64,000 nucleotides of DNA from Enterobacterales bacterium CwR94 (GTDB taxonomy: Bacteria > Pseudomonadota > Gammaproteobacteria > Enterobacterales > Enterobacteriaceae). The translations under genes were made by a program, and so were the position numbers. Below, in pieces: positions 23,221 to 34,021 of the stretch; the first letter of the stretch is position 1, and each line of letters begins with the position of its first letter. Under the pieces are notes generated by a model. The model did no database searches. It had not been told where the DNA came from and saw nothing but the letters and a program-made list of their open reading frames with translations. Location of the stretch: the NCBI GenBank assembly GCA_002837195.1, contig KZ478065.1:1-64000 (forward strand). The letters are read 5' to 3'.

Positions 23221-23664
23221 TTAAAGTGTGAGATCGCTGCGAAAACAGGCGCGCAGCCGCTTATCCCATGCCAGCCAAATCAAGGCGAGCAGGTCAGCCA
23301 GTAGCAGCGCCGCCACCATCGGCGTAAAGGCATCCCCCTGCTGCACCGTCCAGATCTGCAGGCCAGCAATCACCCATAATGCCAACATCAGCACCCAACG
23401 CCAGGCGGCCCACAGACGCGGCCACTGCTGTCTGCGCCCAGAGAGTAAAAATGCCATAACCGCAGGCACACCCGCCGCCAGTCCCAGCCAAAAGGATTGC
23501 GTGTCGGGATAAAACAGCTTCAACAAGCTGTCACCTTGCTGACGTGAGGCGCCCGCGACAATAAATAAGATCCAGGTGCGCGACTGTAAAATCAGAATTA
23601 ACCAAAAGGCCAGCGGTAAACGCAACTCGCCTTTGGCATTAAAATCATCAGGAGTGTACGGCAT
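23221..23664 (-). CDS. yfeZ: Inner-membrane protein YfeZ (DUF2919)
   Basis: A 147-residue hydrophobic protein with four likely membrane helices: LAFWLILILQ, FWLGLAAGVPAVMAFLL, WVLMLALWVIAGLQIW and MVAALLLADLLALIWLAW. Both ends are hydrophilic (YTPDDFNAKGEL at the N terminus). It matches the YfeZ family by position and length. Function unknown. It is 8 bases after ypeA and probably cotranscribed with it. Confidence 0.85.
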   Translation of the reverse strand: MPYTPDDFNAKGELRLPLAFWLILILQSRTWILFIVAGASRQQGDSLLKLFYPDTQSFWLGLAAGVPAVMAFLLSGRRQQWPRLWAAWRWVLMLALWVIAGLQIWTVQQGDAFTPMVAALLLADLLALIWLAWDKRLRACFRSDLTL

Positions 23665-23672
23665 AGGAAGGA

Positions 23673-24098
23673 TTAGTATTCGCGATCTTCAATCAGGCGT
23701 TTGCCCATCAGTAGTGTGTCCTGCATTTCGTAGTCCAGCTTCTCGTACATGCCCAGCACCGCATCGTTTTCTTCTCGCACCATGATGTGCATTTTGGGGC
23801 AACCGCGCGCAATGAGTTTCTTTTCCAGCCGGTTGAGCAGTGCGTTGGCAAAGCCACGCCCACGGTAATCGGGATGCACGCCCAGATAGTAGGCCGAACC
23901 CCGGTGGCCATCGTAGCCGCCCATAATGCTGCCGACGATTTCTCCGCCGACCACCGCCACCAGAAACAGCTCCGGGCTATGATTGATTTTGCGTTCGATA
24001 TCCAGTTCAGGATCATTCCACGGGCGCAATAAATCGCAGCGCTCCCAGAGCGTAATGACCTCTTCAAAATCATCCTGGTGGAACACACGAATTTCCAT
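23673..24098 (-). CDS. ypeA: GNAT-family acetyltransferase YpeA
   Basis: A 141-residue GNAT acetyltransferase. The acetyl-CoA pyrophosphate loop is in [14 protein letters not shown], and the C-terminal strand-helix holds [18 protein letters not shown]. The acceptor is unknown. Length and gene order match E. coli ypeA, next to amiA. Confidence 0.92.
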   Translation of the reverse strand: MEIRVFHQDDFEEVITLWERCDLLRPWNDPELDIERKINHSPELFLVAVVGGEIVGSIMGGYDGHRGSAYYLGVHPDYRGRGFANALLNRLEKKLIARGCPKMHIMVREENDAVLGMYEKLDYEMQDTLLMGKRLIEDREY

Positions 24099-24280
24099 GA
24101 CATTAACTCTTAATTAGGCTGATTTAACTGATTATCATGGATTTTTTCGCCTATGCAAGGTTTACGGCATAATCCACGGTTGCGTGTTGCAATAAAAAGT
24201 AAAAGATTGAAATCGTTACGCCATCGCGACACGGGAATCGTTAGGCTATAACTGCAGGTATCTCTCATTTAGGTAACACA

Positions 24281-25081
24281 ATGAAAAAGACACCCTCAAC
24301 CGTTGAACTGCACCGCCGCCAGCTTCTTCTTGGCGGTCTTGCGCTAGCGATCGGCGGCAAAACGGCGCTCGCAGAAGCGGCCAATCCGCGCAAAGGTAAA
24401 CGCATTATTATGATCGATCCCGGTCACGGTGGGATTGATTCAGGCGCGGTGGGACGTGAAGGCAGCGAAGAGAAACACGTTGTATTAGCGATTTCGCGTC
24501 ATATCCGCGAACTTCTCGGCGGCCAGAACAACATCGAGGTGCGCCTGACGCGCGACAGCGATCATTTTATTCCGCTGTATGAACGGGTACAAATTGCCCA
24601 GCAACATGGCGCCTCGCTGTTTATGTCCGTCCACGCCGATGGCTTTACCGATCCTGCGGCCCATGGCGCTTCGGTGTTTGCCCTGTCCAACAAAGGTGCC
24701 AGCAGCACCATGGCGCGCTATCTGGCGGAGAAAGAGAACGCCGTGGATAAACTCGGCGGCCCGGAGGTGGTAGCCAAAGACCGCTATTTACAAGAGATTT
24801 TATTCGACCTGGTGCAGACCGACACGATCAACAACAGCCTGACCCTGAGCCGCCATATTTTAAATCAGATTCGTCCCGTGCATACACTGCACAGCCAGCA
24901 TCCTGAGCAAGCCGCGTTTGCCGTATTAAAATCGCCGTCAATCCCCTCAGTACTGGTTGAAACATCGTTTATTACCAATCCCAATGAGGAGCGTTTATTG
25001 AGTACCACCGCCTTTCGTCAAAAGATTGCCAGCGCGATTGCCGAGGGTATTGTGAGTTACTACAACGAGCATCCGGTTTGA
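24281..25081 (+). CDS. amiA: N-acetylmuramoyl-L-alanine amidase AmiA
   Basis: A 266-residue periplasmic zinc amidase that cuts the glycan-peptide bond of peptidoglycan during daughter-cell separation. A twin-arginine signal peptide is visible (HRRQLLLGGLALAIGG, cleavage near ALA-EAA). Amidase_3 motifs: IDPGHGGIDSGAVG (Zn His), MSVHADGF (Zn His) and VLVETSFITNPNEE (catalytic Glu). It is a little shorter than E. coli AmiA (289), mainly in the linker after the signal. In E. coli it is activated by EnvC. hemF follows 42 bases later, as in E. coli. Confidence 0.95.
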   Translation: MKKTPSTVELHRRQLLLGGLALAIGGKTALAEAANPRKGKRIIMIDPGHGGIDSGAVGREGSEEKHVVLAISRHIRELLGGQNNIEVRLTRDSDHFIPLYERVQIAQQHGASLFMSVHADGFTDPAAHGASVFALSNKGASSTMARYLAEKENAVDKLGGPEVVAKDRYLQEILFDLVQTDTINNSLTLSRHILNQIRPVHTLHSQHPEQAAFAVLKSPSIPSVLVETSFITNPNEERLLSTTAFRQKIASAIAEGIVSYYNEHPV

Positions 25082-25114
25082 GTCTGACGTATACTGCGCC
25101 CGTTCAAAAAGTAA

Positions 25115-26032
<918 letters not shown>

Positions 26033-26048
26033 TTTTAGGTTTTTAGGT

Positions 26049-26290
26049 TTGGAGCCGTCTGTCCCCCTCCTCAATCCTCCCCCGTTAAACGGGGGAGGAA
26101 GTAAAAATATCCCTCCTCAGTCCTCCTCGTTAAACGGGGGAGGAAGTAAAAAAATATCCCTCCTCACTCCTCCTCGTTAAACGAGGGAGGAAGTAAAAAA
26201 ATATCCCTCCTCACTCCTCCCCGTATAACGGGGAGGAAGTAAACATCCCCCTCCCGCTTGCGGGAGGGGGTTAGGGGGAGGGACAGCGTA
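26049..26290. repeat. Tandem hairpin repeat array between hemF and maeB
   Basis: After the shared core GAGCCGTCTGTCC (26052-26064) come four direct copies of a unit of about 46 bp; AGGAAGTAAA recurs at 26096, 26141, 26188 and 26234. Each has a palindromic arm around GTTAAAC or GTATAAC; the first is an 11-bp stem, 26076-26086 with 26088-26098. The array closes with an inverted copy of the arm found at 37.6 and 44.9 kb (26248-26288). The block separates convergent genes and probably ends both transcripts. It fills the whole gap. Confidence 0.9.
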
Positions 26291-26306
26291 CTCCGCAACT
26301 CACCCC

Positions 26307-28586
26307 TTACAGCGGTTCGGTCTGCGCCTCTACCACCGCTAACGCCACCATGTTCACAATACGGCGCACCGAGGCAATCGGCGTCAACACATGTACCGGC
26401 TTCGCCATCCCCATTAACACCGGCCCCACCGTGACGCCCTCAGAGCACGAAACGCGCAGCAGGTTATAGCTAATACGCGCAGCTTCGACATTCGGCATAA
26501 TTAAAATATTCGCCGCGCCGCGCAGCGGACTGTCGGGCATCAAATCGTTACGAATCGATTCGACCAAAGCCGCATCACCGTGCATTTCACCATCCACTTC
26601 CAGCTCCGGCGCGCGTTGTTGTATCAATGCCAGCGTCTCGCGCATTTTACGGGCCGCAGGTGCGTCAGAGGTACCGAAACTGGAGTGTGATAACAGGGCG
26701 ACTTTGGGCTCAATACCAAAGCGACGCACGGTCTCCGCCGCCATCAGGGTGATTTCCGTCAGCTCTTCTGGCGTGGGATCTTCATTGACGTAGGTATCGG
26801 CAATAAAGGTGTTGCCACTCGGCAGTTGCAGGGCATTCATGGCACCCGCCGCTTTGACGCCGGGCCGGAAGCCAAACAGTTTTTCCAGCACGTCGTAGTG
26901 CTCGTTGTAATCGCCAATGGTGCCACAAATCAACGCATCGGCTTCACCGCGATGCACCATGATGGCGCCAATCAGCGTTGGGTTCCCAATCACCGTGCGC
27001 TGCGCCTGTTCGCGGGATACGCCACGGCGCTTCATGATTTGATAGTACTCACTCCAGTAGGCTTTAAAGCGCGGATCGGATTCGTTGTTCACCACTTCGA
27101 AATCCTTACCGGCCTCAATTTTCAGCCCCAGTTTTTTCAAGCGCATCTCGATAACACTTGGGCGGCCAATCAAAATCGGTTTTGCCAACCCCAGAGTGAC
27201 CAGCTCCTGTGTGGCATGCAGCACACGGGCCTCTTCACCTTCCGCCAGCACCACCCGTTTTGGATTGGTGCGGGCTTGCGAGAAGATGGGTTTCATAAAC
27301 AGGTTGGTCTTATAAACAAACTCCGCCAGTTTTTCGCGGTAGGCATCAAAATCGGTAATCGGGCGCGTTGCCACGCCAGAATCCATCGCCGCTTTGGCGA
27401 CCGCAGGCGCAATTTGTACGATCAGGCGCGGATCAAAGGGTTTGGGAATCAGGTATTCCGGGCCAAAAGTGAGTTCCTGATCGCCATAGGCTGAGGCCAC
27501 CACTTCGCTCTGTTCTGCCAGTGCCAGCTCCGCAATGGCATGCACCGCCGCCAGTTTCATCTCTTCGTTGATGGCCGTTGCGCCAACGTCCAGTGCCCCA
27601 CGGAAGATAAACGGGAAGCACAGCACATTGTTGACCTGATTAGGGAAATCAGAACGTCCGGTACAAATAATGGCATCCGGGCGCGCTTCTTTCGCCAGCG
27701 GCGGCAGAATTTCGGGCTCCGGGTTCGCCAACGCTAAAATGAGCGGGCTGGCCGCCATCTTTTTCACCATCTCCGGCGTCATGGCTTTCGGGCCAGAACA
27801 GCCGAGGAAGATATCCGCGCCCGCAATCACATCATCCAGCGTGCGCTTACCGTTATCTTCAATGGCGTAGGCGGCTTTGGTTTCCGCCATGTTCTCTTCG
27901 CGGCCCCGGTAAATCACGCCTTTCGAATCACAGACCACGATATTGTGTTTTTGCAGGCCGAGCGATGTCAGCAAGTTCATGCAGGCGATAGCCGATGCCC
28001 CAGCGCCTGAGACCACTAAACGCACGTCAGAAATCGTCTTCTTCACAATACGCAAGCCGTTCAGTACGGCAGCCGTACAGATAATCGCCGTGCCGTGCTG
28101 ATCGTCATGAAAGACCGGAATGTTCATGCGCTCACGCAATTTTTGTTCAATATAAAAACACTCTGGCGCTTTAATGTCTTCCAGGTTGATCCCGCCAAAG
28201 GTAGGTTCCAGTGCGGCAATCACCTCGACCAACTTGTCAGGATCCAACTCATCAATTTCAATATCAAACACATCAATGCCTGCGAATTTTTTAAACAGGA
28301 CGCCCTTGCCTTCCATCACCGGCTTGCCCGCTAATGCACCAATGTTGCCCAGCCCCAGCACAGCAGTACCGTTAGAGATCACCGCCACCAGATTGCCACG
28401 CGCCGTGTATTTAAACGCCGCCAGCGGATCGGCCGCAATTTCCAGACAGGGGGCAGCAACGCCGGGTGAATAGGCCAGGGCTAAGTCGCGTTGGGTGGCT
28501 AAGGGTTTGGTGGGGGAAACCTGAATCTTTCCCGGAACCGGGAATTCGTGAAAATCCAGCGCGCTCTGTTTTAAATTGTCGTCCAT
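26307..28586 (-). CDS. maeB: NADP-dependent malic enzyme MaeB
   Basis: A 759-residue two-part protein, identical in length to E. coli MaeB. The N-terminal malic enzyme half (about 1-425) carries [26 protein letters not shown] and the Rossmann motif GAGASAI; it oxidatively decarboxylates malate to pyruvate with NADP. The C-terminal half (430-759) is a phosphotransacetylase-like regulatory domain. The ATG at 28586 gives [15 protein letters not shown]; a longer frame lacks a ribosome site. In E. coli the next gene is talA; here 7 kb of catabolic genes lie between. Confidence 0.96.
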   Translation of the reverse strand: MDDNLKQSALDFHEFPVPGKIQVSPTKPLATQRDLALAYSPGVAAPCLEIAADPLAAFKYTARGNLVAVISNGTAVLGLGNIGALAGKPVMEGKGVLFKKFAGIDVFDIEIDELDPDKLVEVIAALEPTFGGINLEDIKAPECFYIEQKLRERMNIPVFHDDQHGTAIICTAAVLNGLRIVKKTISDVRLVVSGAGASAIACMNLLTSLGLQKHNIVVCDSKGVIYRGREENMAETKAAYAIEDNGKRTLDDVIAGADIFLGCSGPKAMTPEMVKKMAASPLILALANPEPEILPPLAKEARPDAIICTGRSDFPNQVNNVLCFPFIFRGALDVGATAINEEMKLAAVHAIAELALAEQSEVVASAYGDQELTFGPEYLIPKPFDPRLIVQIAPAVAKAAMDSGVATRPITDFDAYREKLAEFVYKTNLFMKPIFSQARTNPKRVVLAEGEEARVLHATQELVTLGLAKPILIGRPSVIEMRLKKLGLKIEAGKDFEVVNNESDPRFKAYWSEYYQIMKRRGVSREQAQRTVIGNPTLIGAIMVHRGEADALICGTIGDYNEHYDVLEKLFGFRPGVKAAGAMNALQLPSGNTFIADTYVNEDPTPEELTEITLMAAETVRRFGIEPKVALLSHSSFGTSDAPAARKMRETLALIQQRAPELEVDGEMHGDAALVESIRNDLMPDSPLRGAANILIMPNVEAARISYNLLRVSCSEGVTVGPVLMGMAKPVHVLTPIASVRRIVNMVALAVVEAQTEPL

Positions 28587-28737
28587 TGTCCGTTCCTTTC
28601 TCATTATGTGTAGGGCAGAGAAGGAGCAGTATAGAAGGGCTGGAGAGAAGAAAACCTTGAAGTGACCCAAATTTACAGCGACACGTCCCAAATACGGAAA
28701 TTATTTCCATTAAGGATGGCGCGTCGCTGCCGGTGAT

Positions 28738-29703
28738 TTACTGGGTCATATTGAGGATGGTACGAATGTTTTGCGCCGTGGTTGCCACGATATCTATCGC
28801 GCCGGTGCGCAGTGCCCCTAAGATCGCCATCGCCTTGGTATTTTCCGAAGCAATGGCTATCACACAGGGAATTTTACGCAGCTCGTCAATGCTCAGGCCT
28901 ATCACGCGGTCGTTCATCACCGTGTCGACATGTTGCCCCTGCGCATTAAAGAAATCATAGCCTGCAACATCGCCGGTTACGCCCTGATTCAGGCTGGCAT
29001 CAATGATTTCATGTGGCGTGAACCAACCCAATTTCACCATGTAGCTGTTTTCGTTCATGTCACCAATGCCCACCAACGCCACATCCGCCTTACGCGCGCG
29101 ATCCAGCGTCTCTTTAATGGTGCCGTTTTGCATAAAGGCATCTTTCAGGGCGCGGTTTTCAACATAGGCGGGGGCGTACAGCGTTTCACTGATGCCACCA
29201 AATTTTTTCGCCAAACGACGGCTGATGTGATCGGCATTGATCGCATCACCGGGCCGGTGAGTCCCGCCAATACCGCTGATAAAGTGGCAGTTGCGCGTCG
29301 GCACTAAGCCTGGATTATCCGCAACGGCGGCCACATTCCGTCCCTGCCCCACCGCCACCACCGAGTTGTCTTTCAGGTTTTGGGCCAGGTGTGAGGAGAC
29401 CAGCGCGGCGACCTGACGGCGTTGCTCTTCGCTGTCTTGCAAATCCAGGGCAATCAAAGCGCGCTGCAACTGTGGAAAACGGTCAAGTAGCTGTTGTTCC
29501 AGACGGGTGCTGAACACCGGATGATAGCGCACGCTGATTTCAACGATGCCCTCTTCCTTGGCCCGTTTGAGCAGGCGTCCAACTTTAATGCGGGAAATAC
29601 CAAACTTACGCGCAATCTCCTCCTGGGTGATTTCGTCCTGATAATAGGCGACCGCGATTTCCGTCAGCAGTTCGGAGTCTTGAGAGAGCGTGTTTTTTTC
29701 CAT
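28738..29703 (-). CDS. SorC/DeoR-type sugar-binding transcriptional regulator
   Basis: A 321-residue regulator. An N-terminal HTH (about residues 15-55, ITQEEIARKFGISRIKVGRLLK) is followed by the SorC sugar-phosphate-binding domain with a phosphosugar-isomerase-like fold (VVAVGQGRNVAAVAD, DVALVGIGD, GDVAGYDFFNAQGQ). Such proteins respond to a phosphorylated pathway intermediate. It lies last in the direction of the 35.3-29.8 kb operon, 116 bp after the oxidoisomerase gene. It is therefore likely to control that operon, perhaps sensing L-erythrulose 1-phosphate or D-erythrulose 4-phosphate (inference). Confidence 0.85.
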   Translation of the reverse strand: MEKNTLSQDSELLTEIAVAYYQDEITQEEIARKFGISRIKVGRLLKRAKEEGIVEISVRYHPVFSTRLEQQLLDRFPQLQRALIALDLQDSEEQRRQVAALVSSHLAQNLKDNSVVAVGQGRNVAAVADNPGLVPTRNCHFISGIGGTHRPGDAINADHISRRLAKKFGGISETLYAPAYVENRALKDAFMQNGTIKETLDRARKADVALVGIGDMNENSYMVKLGWFTPHEIIDASLNQGVTGDVAGYDFFNAQGQHVDTVMNDRVIGLSIDELRKIPCVIAIASENTKAMAILGALRTGAIDIVATTAQNIRTILNMTQ

Positions 29704-29773
29704 CCGTACCTATCTCGCAGCGGCATGCCTGAAACTGCTCAGGCCATCTGGGGAGGTGTTATATCACTGATAT

Positions 29774-29804
29774 GGCTCACTTTACCAGTGCGGTAAAGGA
29801 GCCA
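29774..29804 (-). other. Hairpin between the oxidoisomerase gene and the SorC regulator gene
   Basis: CTTTACC (29780-29786) and GGTAAAG (29792-29798) pair around AGTGC, with GGCT/AGCC bases able to extend the foot. It lies just after the operon end and before sorC. It could be an operator, an attenuator or a weak terminator; no T tract is present on the minus strand. Confidence 0.4.
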
Positions 29805-29819
29805 TGTTCAGCAATAGGA

Positions 29820-30677
29820 TTAACGACGGATTTCGTCGATCTTCAACATGCGGGCAATCACGATATCCAGCTCTTTCTGATCGAAAATTTGCTTCCAGTC
29901 TGGCTTAACGATTTTCTCGCGGCCATACTCCATCGCAATCATACAAGCATCAGAGAACGGGTTAGTGGCGCGGAAGGCAACGGCCAGAGCAATCTGAATA
30001 TGGCCGTACAGCATGGCTTTTGCCGCTTCTTCAGGCACGCCGCTGTGCTTAACGGTTTCATCCAGCGCTTCTTTCATGAATGCACCGACCATGCAGGCCA
30101 CGGTTTCCACCAGCGTAGGCTCCAGATAGGCCAGTTGCGTCACGGTGACCCAGTGCACTTGCTCAACCGGGCCATACATCACGCTGATCACTTTGCTCAG
30201 CTCCGCTTTCTGCGCGTCGGAACCGGTCTCGTAAGAGGCAGCAACGTGCTGAATTGCCGCGATACCCCCAAAGGCATCTTCATGCTCTTCTTTGGTGTAA
30301 CGCGCCAGGAATACCGACGGGTGGCACGGGTGGGCAACCGCGTATTCAATTTCGTCGCGGTGGGCGATCAGGTTGGCATAGGCCGCTGCCGGGTCCAGCG
30401 TCAGTAAAACTGCGCCTTTCTTCATCTGTGGCACGACGCCCTCAGAGACTTTACCCAGCACGATATCGGGCACCGCCAGAATCACCACATCACTGACGGG
30501 CACCACAGACGCCGCGTCAGACAGTTCGCGACCTTGCTCGGTCACTTTCGCCTGCGCACCTGGGGAGTTCTCGCAGTAAAACACCTGGTAATCGCTTTTC
30601 TGGAAATTGGCGGAGATACGCATCCCCATTTTGCCGCCAGCACCGATCACAGTAATGGTTTTTAATTGGTTGCTCAT
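29820..30677 (-). CDS. apnO: PGDH-like dehydrogenase, probable D-apionate oxidoisomerase
   Basis: A 285-residue protein with an N-terminal NAD(P) Rossmann domain (VIGAGGKMGMRIS, residues 9-21) and a phosphogluconate-dehydrogenase-type C-terminal domain (AHPCHPSVFL ... EPTLVETVACMVGAFMKEALDE). The family includes ApnO, which oxidises and rearranges D-apionate to 3-oxo-isoapionate. The assignment rests mainly on context: the next upstream genes encode a TIM-barrel enzyme, a TPI-like isomerase and a DAK-type kinase, together the ApnO-OiaC-LerK-LerI-DerI set. The ATG at 30677 lies four bases after the upstream stop. Other branched or C4-C5 acid substrates cannot be ruled out. Confidence 0.7.
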   Translation of the reverse strand: MSNQLKTITVIGAGGKMGMRISANFQKSDYQVFYCENSPGAQAKVTEQGRELSDAASVVPVSDVVILAVPDIVLGKVSEGVVPQMKKGAVLLTLDPAAAYANLIAHRDEIEYAVAHPCHPSVFLARYTKEEHEDAFGGIAAIQHVAASYETGSDAQKAELSKVISVMYGPVEQVHWVTVTQLAYLEPTLVETVACMVGAFMKEALDETVKHSGVPEEAAKAMLYGHIQIALAVAFRATNPFSDACMIAMEYGREKIVKPDWKQIFDQKELDIVIARMLKIDEIRR

Positions 30678-30681
30678 TGTT

Positions 30682-31491
30682 CTACTCCTGATCTTGTTTA
30701 CTACGTAAGAATTCGACAGTGCGACGGGTCCACTCGGCTTCACGCAGGCAGGTCACTTCTGCATTTTCCTGCCACGGCAGCCAGTGCTCGACGATTTGGT
30801 TAATGCCTTTTTCGCCTGGTTTAACGGCAGCAATCATACCGTCGTAATCAAGCAAACCTTCTCCCATCAGACAGCCTGCGTAGGTAAAGCCTACCCAGCC
30901 ATCGCGACGCGAGAACGCAAAATCTTTGATATGCAGGTTGCCTACGCGCTCAGCGGTGTTGGCAATCACCTGCGCAGGCAGTTCCAGCCCGGCAACGCAG
31001 TTGGCCGGATCAAGGCAAACGCCCAGCCACGGTGAAGGGAACTGATTAATCACCGACATCATGTCGGTGGTTTTCACCTGCTCATAGGTTTCCAGGCACA
31101 GCTTGACCTGCTGGCGCTCAAATTCCGGCAGTACCGCCGCAATCAGCGCAGCGGCCTCATCAAGCGTTGGGCGCAGCGTGGCGCTGTAAAACATTGAGCG
31201 CACTACGCGGACGTCCAAAATAGCGGCCATATGCAGATAACGCTGCAAATGTGCCGTGCCCAGACCACGCGTGCCCAATTCCAGCGTGATACCTAACGCA
31301 TCGGCCTGCTGACGCAGCGCCTGGAGCTGCGCATCGCTCCAGCTTTCAATCGCGGTGTAGTCGCAGATTTGAAACACCGACACATCCATTTCCGCTGTTT
31401 GCTGGAGCATCTGCTCCAGGGTCAGCGGATTAGGCACCTGTGATGACATGCGCCAAAAAAAGGCATAAGTACTGAGTCCGATACGGCTCAT
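30682..31491 (-). CDS. oiaC: TIM-barrel sugar isomerase-like protein, probable 3-oxo-isoapionate decarboxylase
   Basis: A 269-residue xylose-isomerase-like TIM barrel (AP_endonuc_2 type). It starts RIGLSTYAFFWR and has metal-ligand type residues in LETYE (Glu), LDPANC (Asp), GNLHIKDFAF (His) and the C-terminal glycine-rich EGLLDYDG. By context it would decarboxylate 3-oxo-isoapionate to L-erythrulose, the OiaC reaction. Members of this fold also act as isomerases or epimerases, so the precise chemistry is inference. Its start overlaps the TPI-like gene's stop by one base (TAATG). Confidence 0.65.
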   Translation of the reverse strand: MSRIGLSTYAFFWRMSSQVPNPLTLEQMLQQTAEMDVSVFQICDYTAIESWSDAQLQALRQQADALGITLELGTRGLGTAHLQRYLHMAAILDVRVVRSMFYSATLRPTLDEAAALIAAVLPEFERQQVKLCLETYEQVKTTDMMSVINQFPSPWLGVCLDPANCVAGLELPAQVIANTAERVGNLHIKDFAFSRRDGWVGFTYAGCLMGEGLLDYDGMIAAVKPGEKGINQIVEHWLPWQENAEVTCLREAEWTRRTVEFLRSKQDQE

Positions 31492-32270
31492 TAACGGATC
31501 TCCCCAATCAGTTGGCTGGCTTCATCAACAATCTGCGCCAGCGATTTTGGATCGTGGGCAAAACGGCCGAGGAACAGGCCATCCACGTCTCCGCCCAGGC
31601 GTTTAATCAGACCCGGGCCTGCGCTGCCGCCGTAAATCACACGTAAATCAATGCCCGCCGGGGTTTTCAACTGATGCAAACCCGCACACACCGCACGGAT
31701 GTAGCTATCCGGTGCAGGCTGCGGTGCGCCAATCGCCCACTGCGGTTCATAGGCGAAAAACACGCTGCCTTTCAACCCTTGCTGCGCCGCGTTTTCCAGC
31801 GCTTCCGTAAACTGCTGTTGGCACAACGCAATGGCTTGCTCCGGCGTGCCCTTTTCCTCTTCACCAATACACAGCACAGGGGTTAAACCATTGCGCAGTG
31901 ATACCGCCACTTTGGCGGCAATTTGGATTTTGTCTTCATGGAAGTGACGACGGCGCTCGGCATGACCGATTTCCGCCAGTGAACAGCCCAGCTCATGCAA
32001 CATGCTGGCACTGACCTCACCGGTCCAGGCACCGTTTTCAGCCTGACACACATCCTGACCACCAAAGCGCACCGGTGTATCGGCAAAAATCTCCGCTACC
32101 GCTGGAATAGCCGGGTAAGCAGGCAGAACAAACAGTCCCACTTTGCCCTGCACAATCGCCGGGTGCGTACGCGCCAGTTCGGCAACGTCACGACACCACG
32201 CCAGCGTTTGCTGATATCCGAAGTACATTTTCAGGCTGGTGCCCAGCCAGATGGCAGGTTGTTGTGACAT
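31491..32270 (-). CDS. lerI: TPI-family isomerase, probable L-erythrulose-1-phosphate isomerase
   Basis: A 259-residue triosephosphate-isomerase-fold protein that keeps the catalytic residues: Lys14 (GTSLKMY), His103 (IGHAERR) and Glu175 (AYEPQWAIG), plus the phosphate loops (YGGSAGP). The lysine segment is GTSLKM rather than NWKMNG, as in the LerI/EryH group that converts L-erythrulose 1-phosphate to D-erythrulose 4-phosphate. The ATG at 32270 follows AGGAG; a TTG six bases upstream is less likely. Location beside the kinase and an RpiB-like isomerase supports this over housekeeping TpiA. Confidence 0.75.
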   Translation of the reverse strand: MSQQPAIWLGTSLKMYFGYQQTLAWCRDVAELARTHPAIVQGKVGLFVLPAYPAIPAVAEIFADTPVRFGGQDVCQAENGAWTGEVSASMLHELGCSLAEIGHAERRRHFHEDKIQIAAKVAVSLRNGLTPVLCIGEEEKGTPEQAIALCQQQFTEALENAAQQGLKGSVFFAYEPQWAIGAPQPAPDSYIRAVCAGLHQLKTPAGIDLRVIYGGSAGPGLIKRLGGDVDGLFLGRFAHDPKSLAQIVDEASQLIGEIR

Positions 32271-32285
32271 GCTCAAGCTCCTTAA

Positions 32286-34019
32286 TTACGCGGCGGTCTT
32301 GTCTTTTAACAGGCTACCGATGGTATTGACGATCATGGCCAGTGAAATGGCGCCCGCATCCGGGGTACCCAGACTTTTCTCTGCCAGTGGGCGTGCGCGG
32401 CCCATTTTTGGCAGCAGATGCGCTGTTGCTTGTGCCGCGTCATCAGCGGCCTGCGCCGCTTTTAACCAGGCGTCGGTCAAACTGCTGCCCGCGGCAACCG
32501 CTTCATTTAACGTATCACTAAACGGCACCAGCACATCAACCATGGTTTTGTCGCCCACTTTGGCTTTACCAAAGTGCATGATGCCCTCTTTCGCATGGCG
32601 AATACCGGTGGCAACGCGTTGCGCATCCGGTTTCTGCTCGTCACCGATTGCAGTACCCACTGCGGTTAATGCCACGCCCCACAGTGCGCCAGAGGTGCCA
32701 CCGGCTTTATCGGCCCAGGCGTCAGCGGCGCGACACAGCAGCGTGCCCGCACCTGCACCTTGCGCAGCAACATCACGCGCTTTTTCAACCGCCCCAAGAA
32801 TGCCACGCTCCATGCCAATACCGTGGTCGCCGTCACCCGCGACGGCATCGATGCGGCCCAGTTCTTCTGCGTTGGTTTGAATGGTATTTGCCATCGCTTC
32901 CAACAGTTGCAGCACACGCTGCGCACTCTCTTTTGATTCGCTGCTGGCAGGAGGCAATGTTTCCTGCACCTCTTCGACCAATTCAGCCGCGCTCAGTTGT
33001 TCAGCAACAATCACGCTGCCTTTGCGGTAGGCTGGCGTATTCGCCGGCGCACGCCAGAAGGTTTCCAGCTCATCATCCAACCACATCAGCGTCAGAGAAG
33101 CCCCGGCCATGTTAAAGCTGGTGACAAACTCACCAACATCCGGCTCAACCACCTGGATTTTCGCTGCATCCAGCAGTTGCGCCACGCGGCGATACACCAC
33201 AAACAGCTCTTCATACTTCACCGAGCCTAATCCGTTCAGGATCAACGCGACGCGCTGCCCTTCGGCTGAGGCGATGCCCGCAGGCAGTTCACCCAGCAGG
33301 CGTTCAACAAAAATTTCGGCCAGTTCATCGGCACGCGGTACGTCGGTTTCTTTGATACCCGGCTCACCGTGGATGCCCATGCCCAACGCCATGCGCCCTT
33401 TTTCCACTTCAAATAAGGGGTGTGTGGCGCCCGGCAGCGTACAACCGGAGAACGCCACACCAAAAGAGCGCGTGCGGTCGTTGGCATGGCGTGCCGCTTT
33501 CAGCACGCCCGCCAGGTCCTGACCCGCTTCTGCCGCCGCAGCAGCCACTTTAAAGACGGTTAAATCACCCGCCACACCGCGGCGCTTCTCAATTTCTTCG
33601 ACTTTGGCACTGGAGATATCGTCAGTGACCGCCAGAATTTCGCAGGCAATGCCATCAGCACGCAGGCGTTCGCAAGCCTGGCCGAAATGGAGCACATCAC
33701 CGGCGTAATTACCAAACGTCAGCAGCACGCCACCACCGTTATCTGCGGCGCGTGCAACGTTGTAAATCTGTTGCGCGGAGGGCGAGGCAAACAAGTTGCC
33801 CATCGCCGCACCGTGCGCCAAACCTTGTCCAACCAACCCGGCGAACGCCGGGTAGTGACCGGAACCGCCTCCAACAATGACCGCCACGGAACCTGTTTTG
33901 CTGCGGGTGCTGCGCACCACGCCGCCAGGGACTTGACGGACTTTGTCAGCATTCGCGGCGACAAATCCTTCGATCAGTTCAGAGGCAAAAGCTGAAGGTT
34001 GGTTAAACAAGTAAGTCAT
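32286..34019 (-). CDS. lerK: DhaK-DhaL fusion kinase, probable L-erythrulose 1-kinase
   Basis: A 577-residue ATP-dependent kinase of the fused dihydroxyacetone kinase type. The DAK1 domain (1-330) has GGGSGHYPAFAG and the substrate-binding His217 in GIHGEP, which forms a hemiaminal with the ketone. The DAK2 domain (about 365-577) has the Mg-ATP motif GDGDHGIGM. Glycerone is the classical substrate, but the cluster points to L-erythrulose, as for LerK. It is two bases after the carrier gene stop and 15 bases before the TPI-like gene. Confidence 0.78.
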   Translation of the reverse strand: MTYLFNQPSAFASELIEGFVAANADKVRQVPGGVVRSTRSKTGSVAVIVGGGSGHYPAFAGLVGQGLAHGAAMGNLFASPSAQQIYNVARAADNGGGVLLTFGNYAGDVLHFGQACERLRADGIACEILAVTDDISSAKVEEIEKRRGVAGDLTVFKVAAAAAEAGQDLAGVLKAARHANDRTRSFGVAFSGCTLPGATHPLFEVEKGRMALGMGIHGEPGIKETDVPRADELAEIFVERLLGELPAGIASAEGQRVALILNGLGSVKYEELFVVYRRVAQLLDAAKIQVVEPDVGEFVTSFNMAGASLTLMWLDDELETFWRAPANTPAYRKGSVIVAEQLSAAELVEEVQETLPPASSESKESAQRVLQLLEAMANTIQTNAEELGRIDAVAGDGDHGIGMERGILGAVEKARDVAAQGAGAGTLLCRAADAWADKAGGTSGALWGVALTAVGTAIGDEQKPDAQRVATGIRHAKEGIMHFGKAKVGDKTMVDVLVPFSDTLNEAVAAGSSLTDAWLKAAQAADDAAQATAHLLPKMGRARPLAEKSLGTPDAGAISLAMIVNTIGSLLKDKTAA

Positions 34020-34021
34020 TA

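Noticed and set aside
26049-26290. CRISPR array
   Set aside because: The 46-bp units are nearly identical across their whole length, with no unique spacers of constant size, and no cas genes are near.
31491-32270. Housekeeping triosephosphate isomerase TpiA
   Set aside because: The lysine loop reads GTSLKM instead of NWKMNG and the gene lies inside a catabolic operon.
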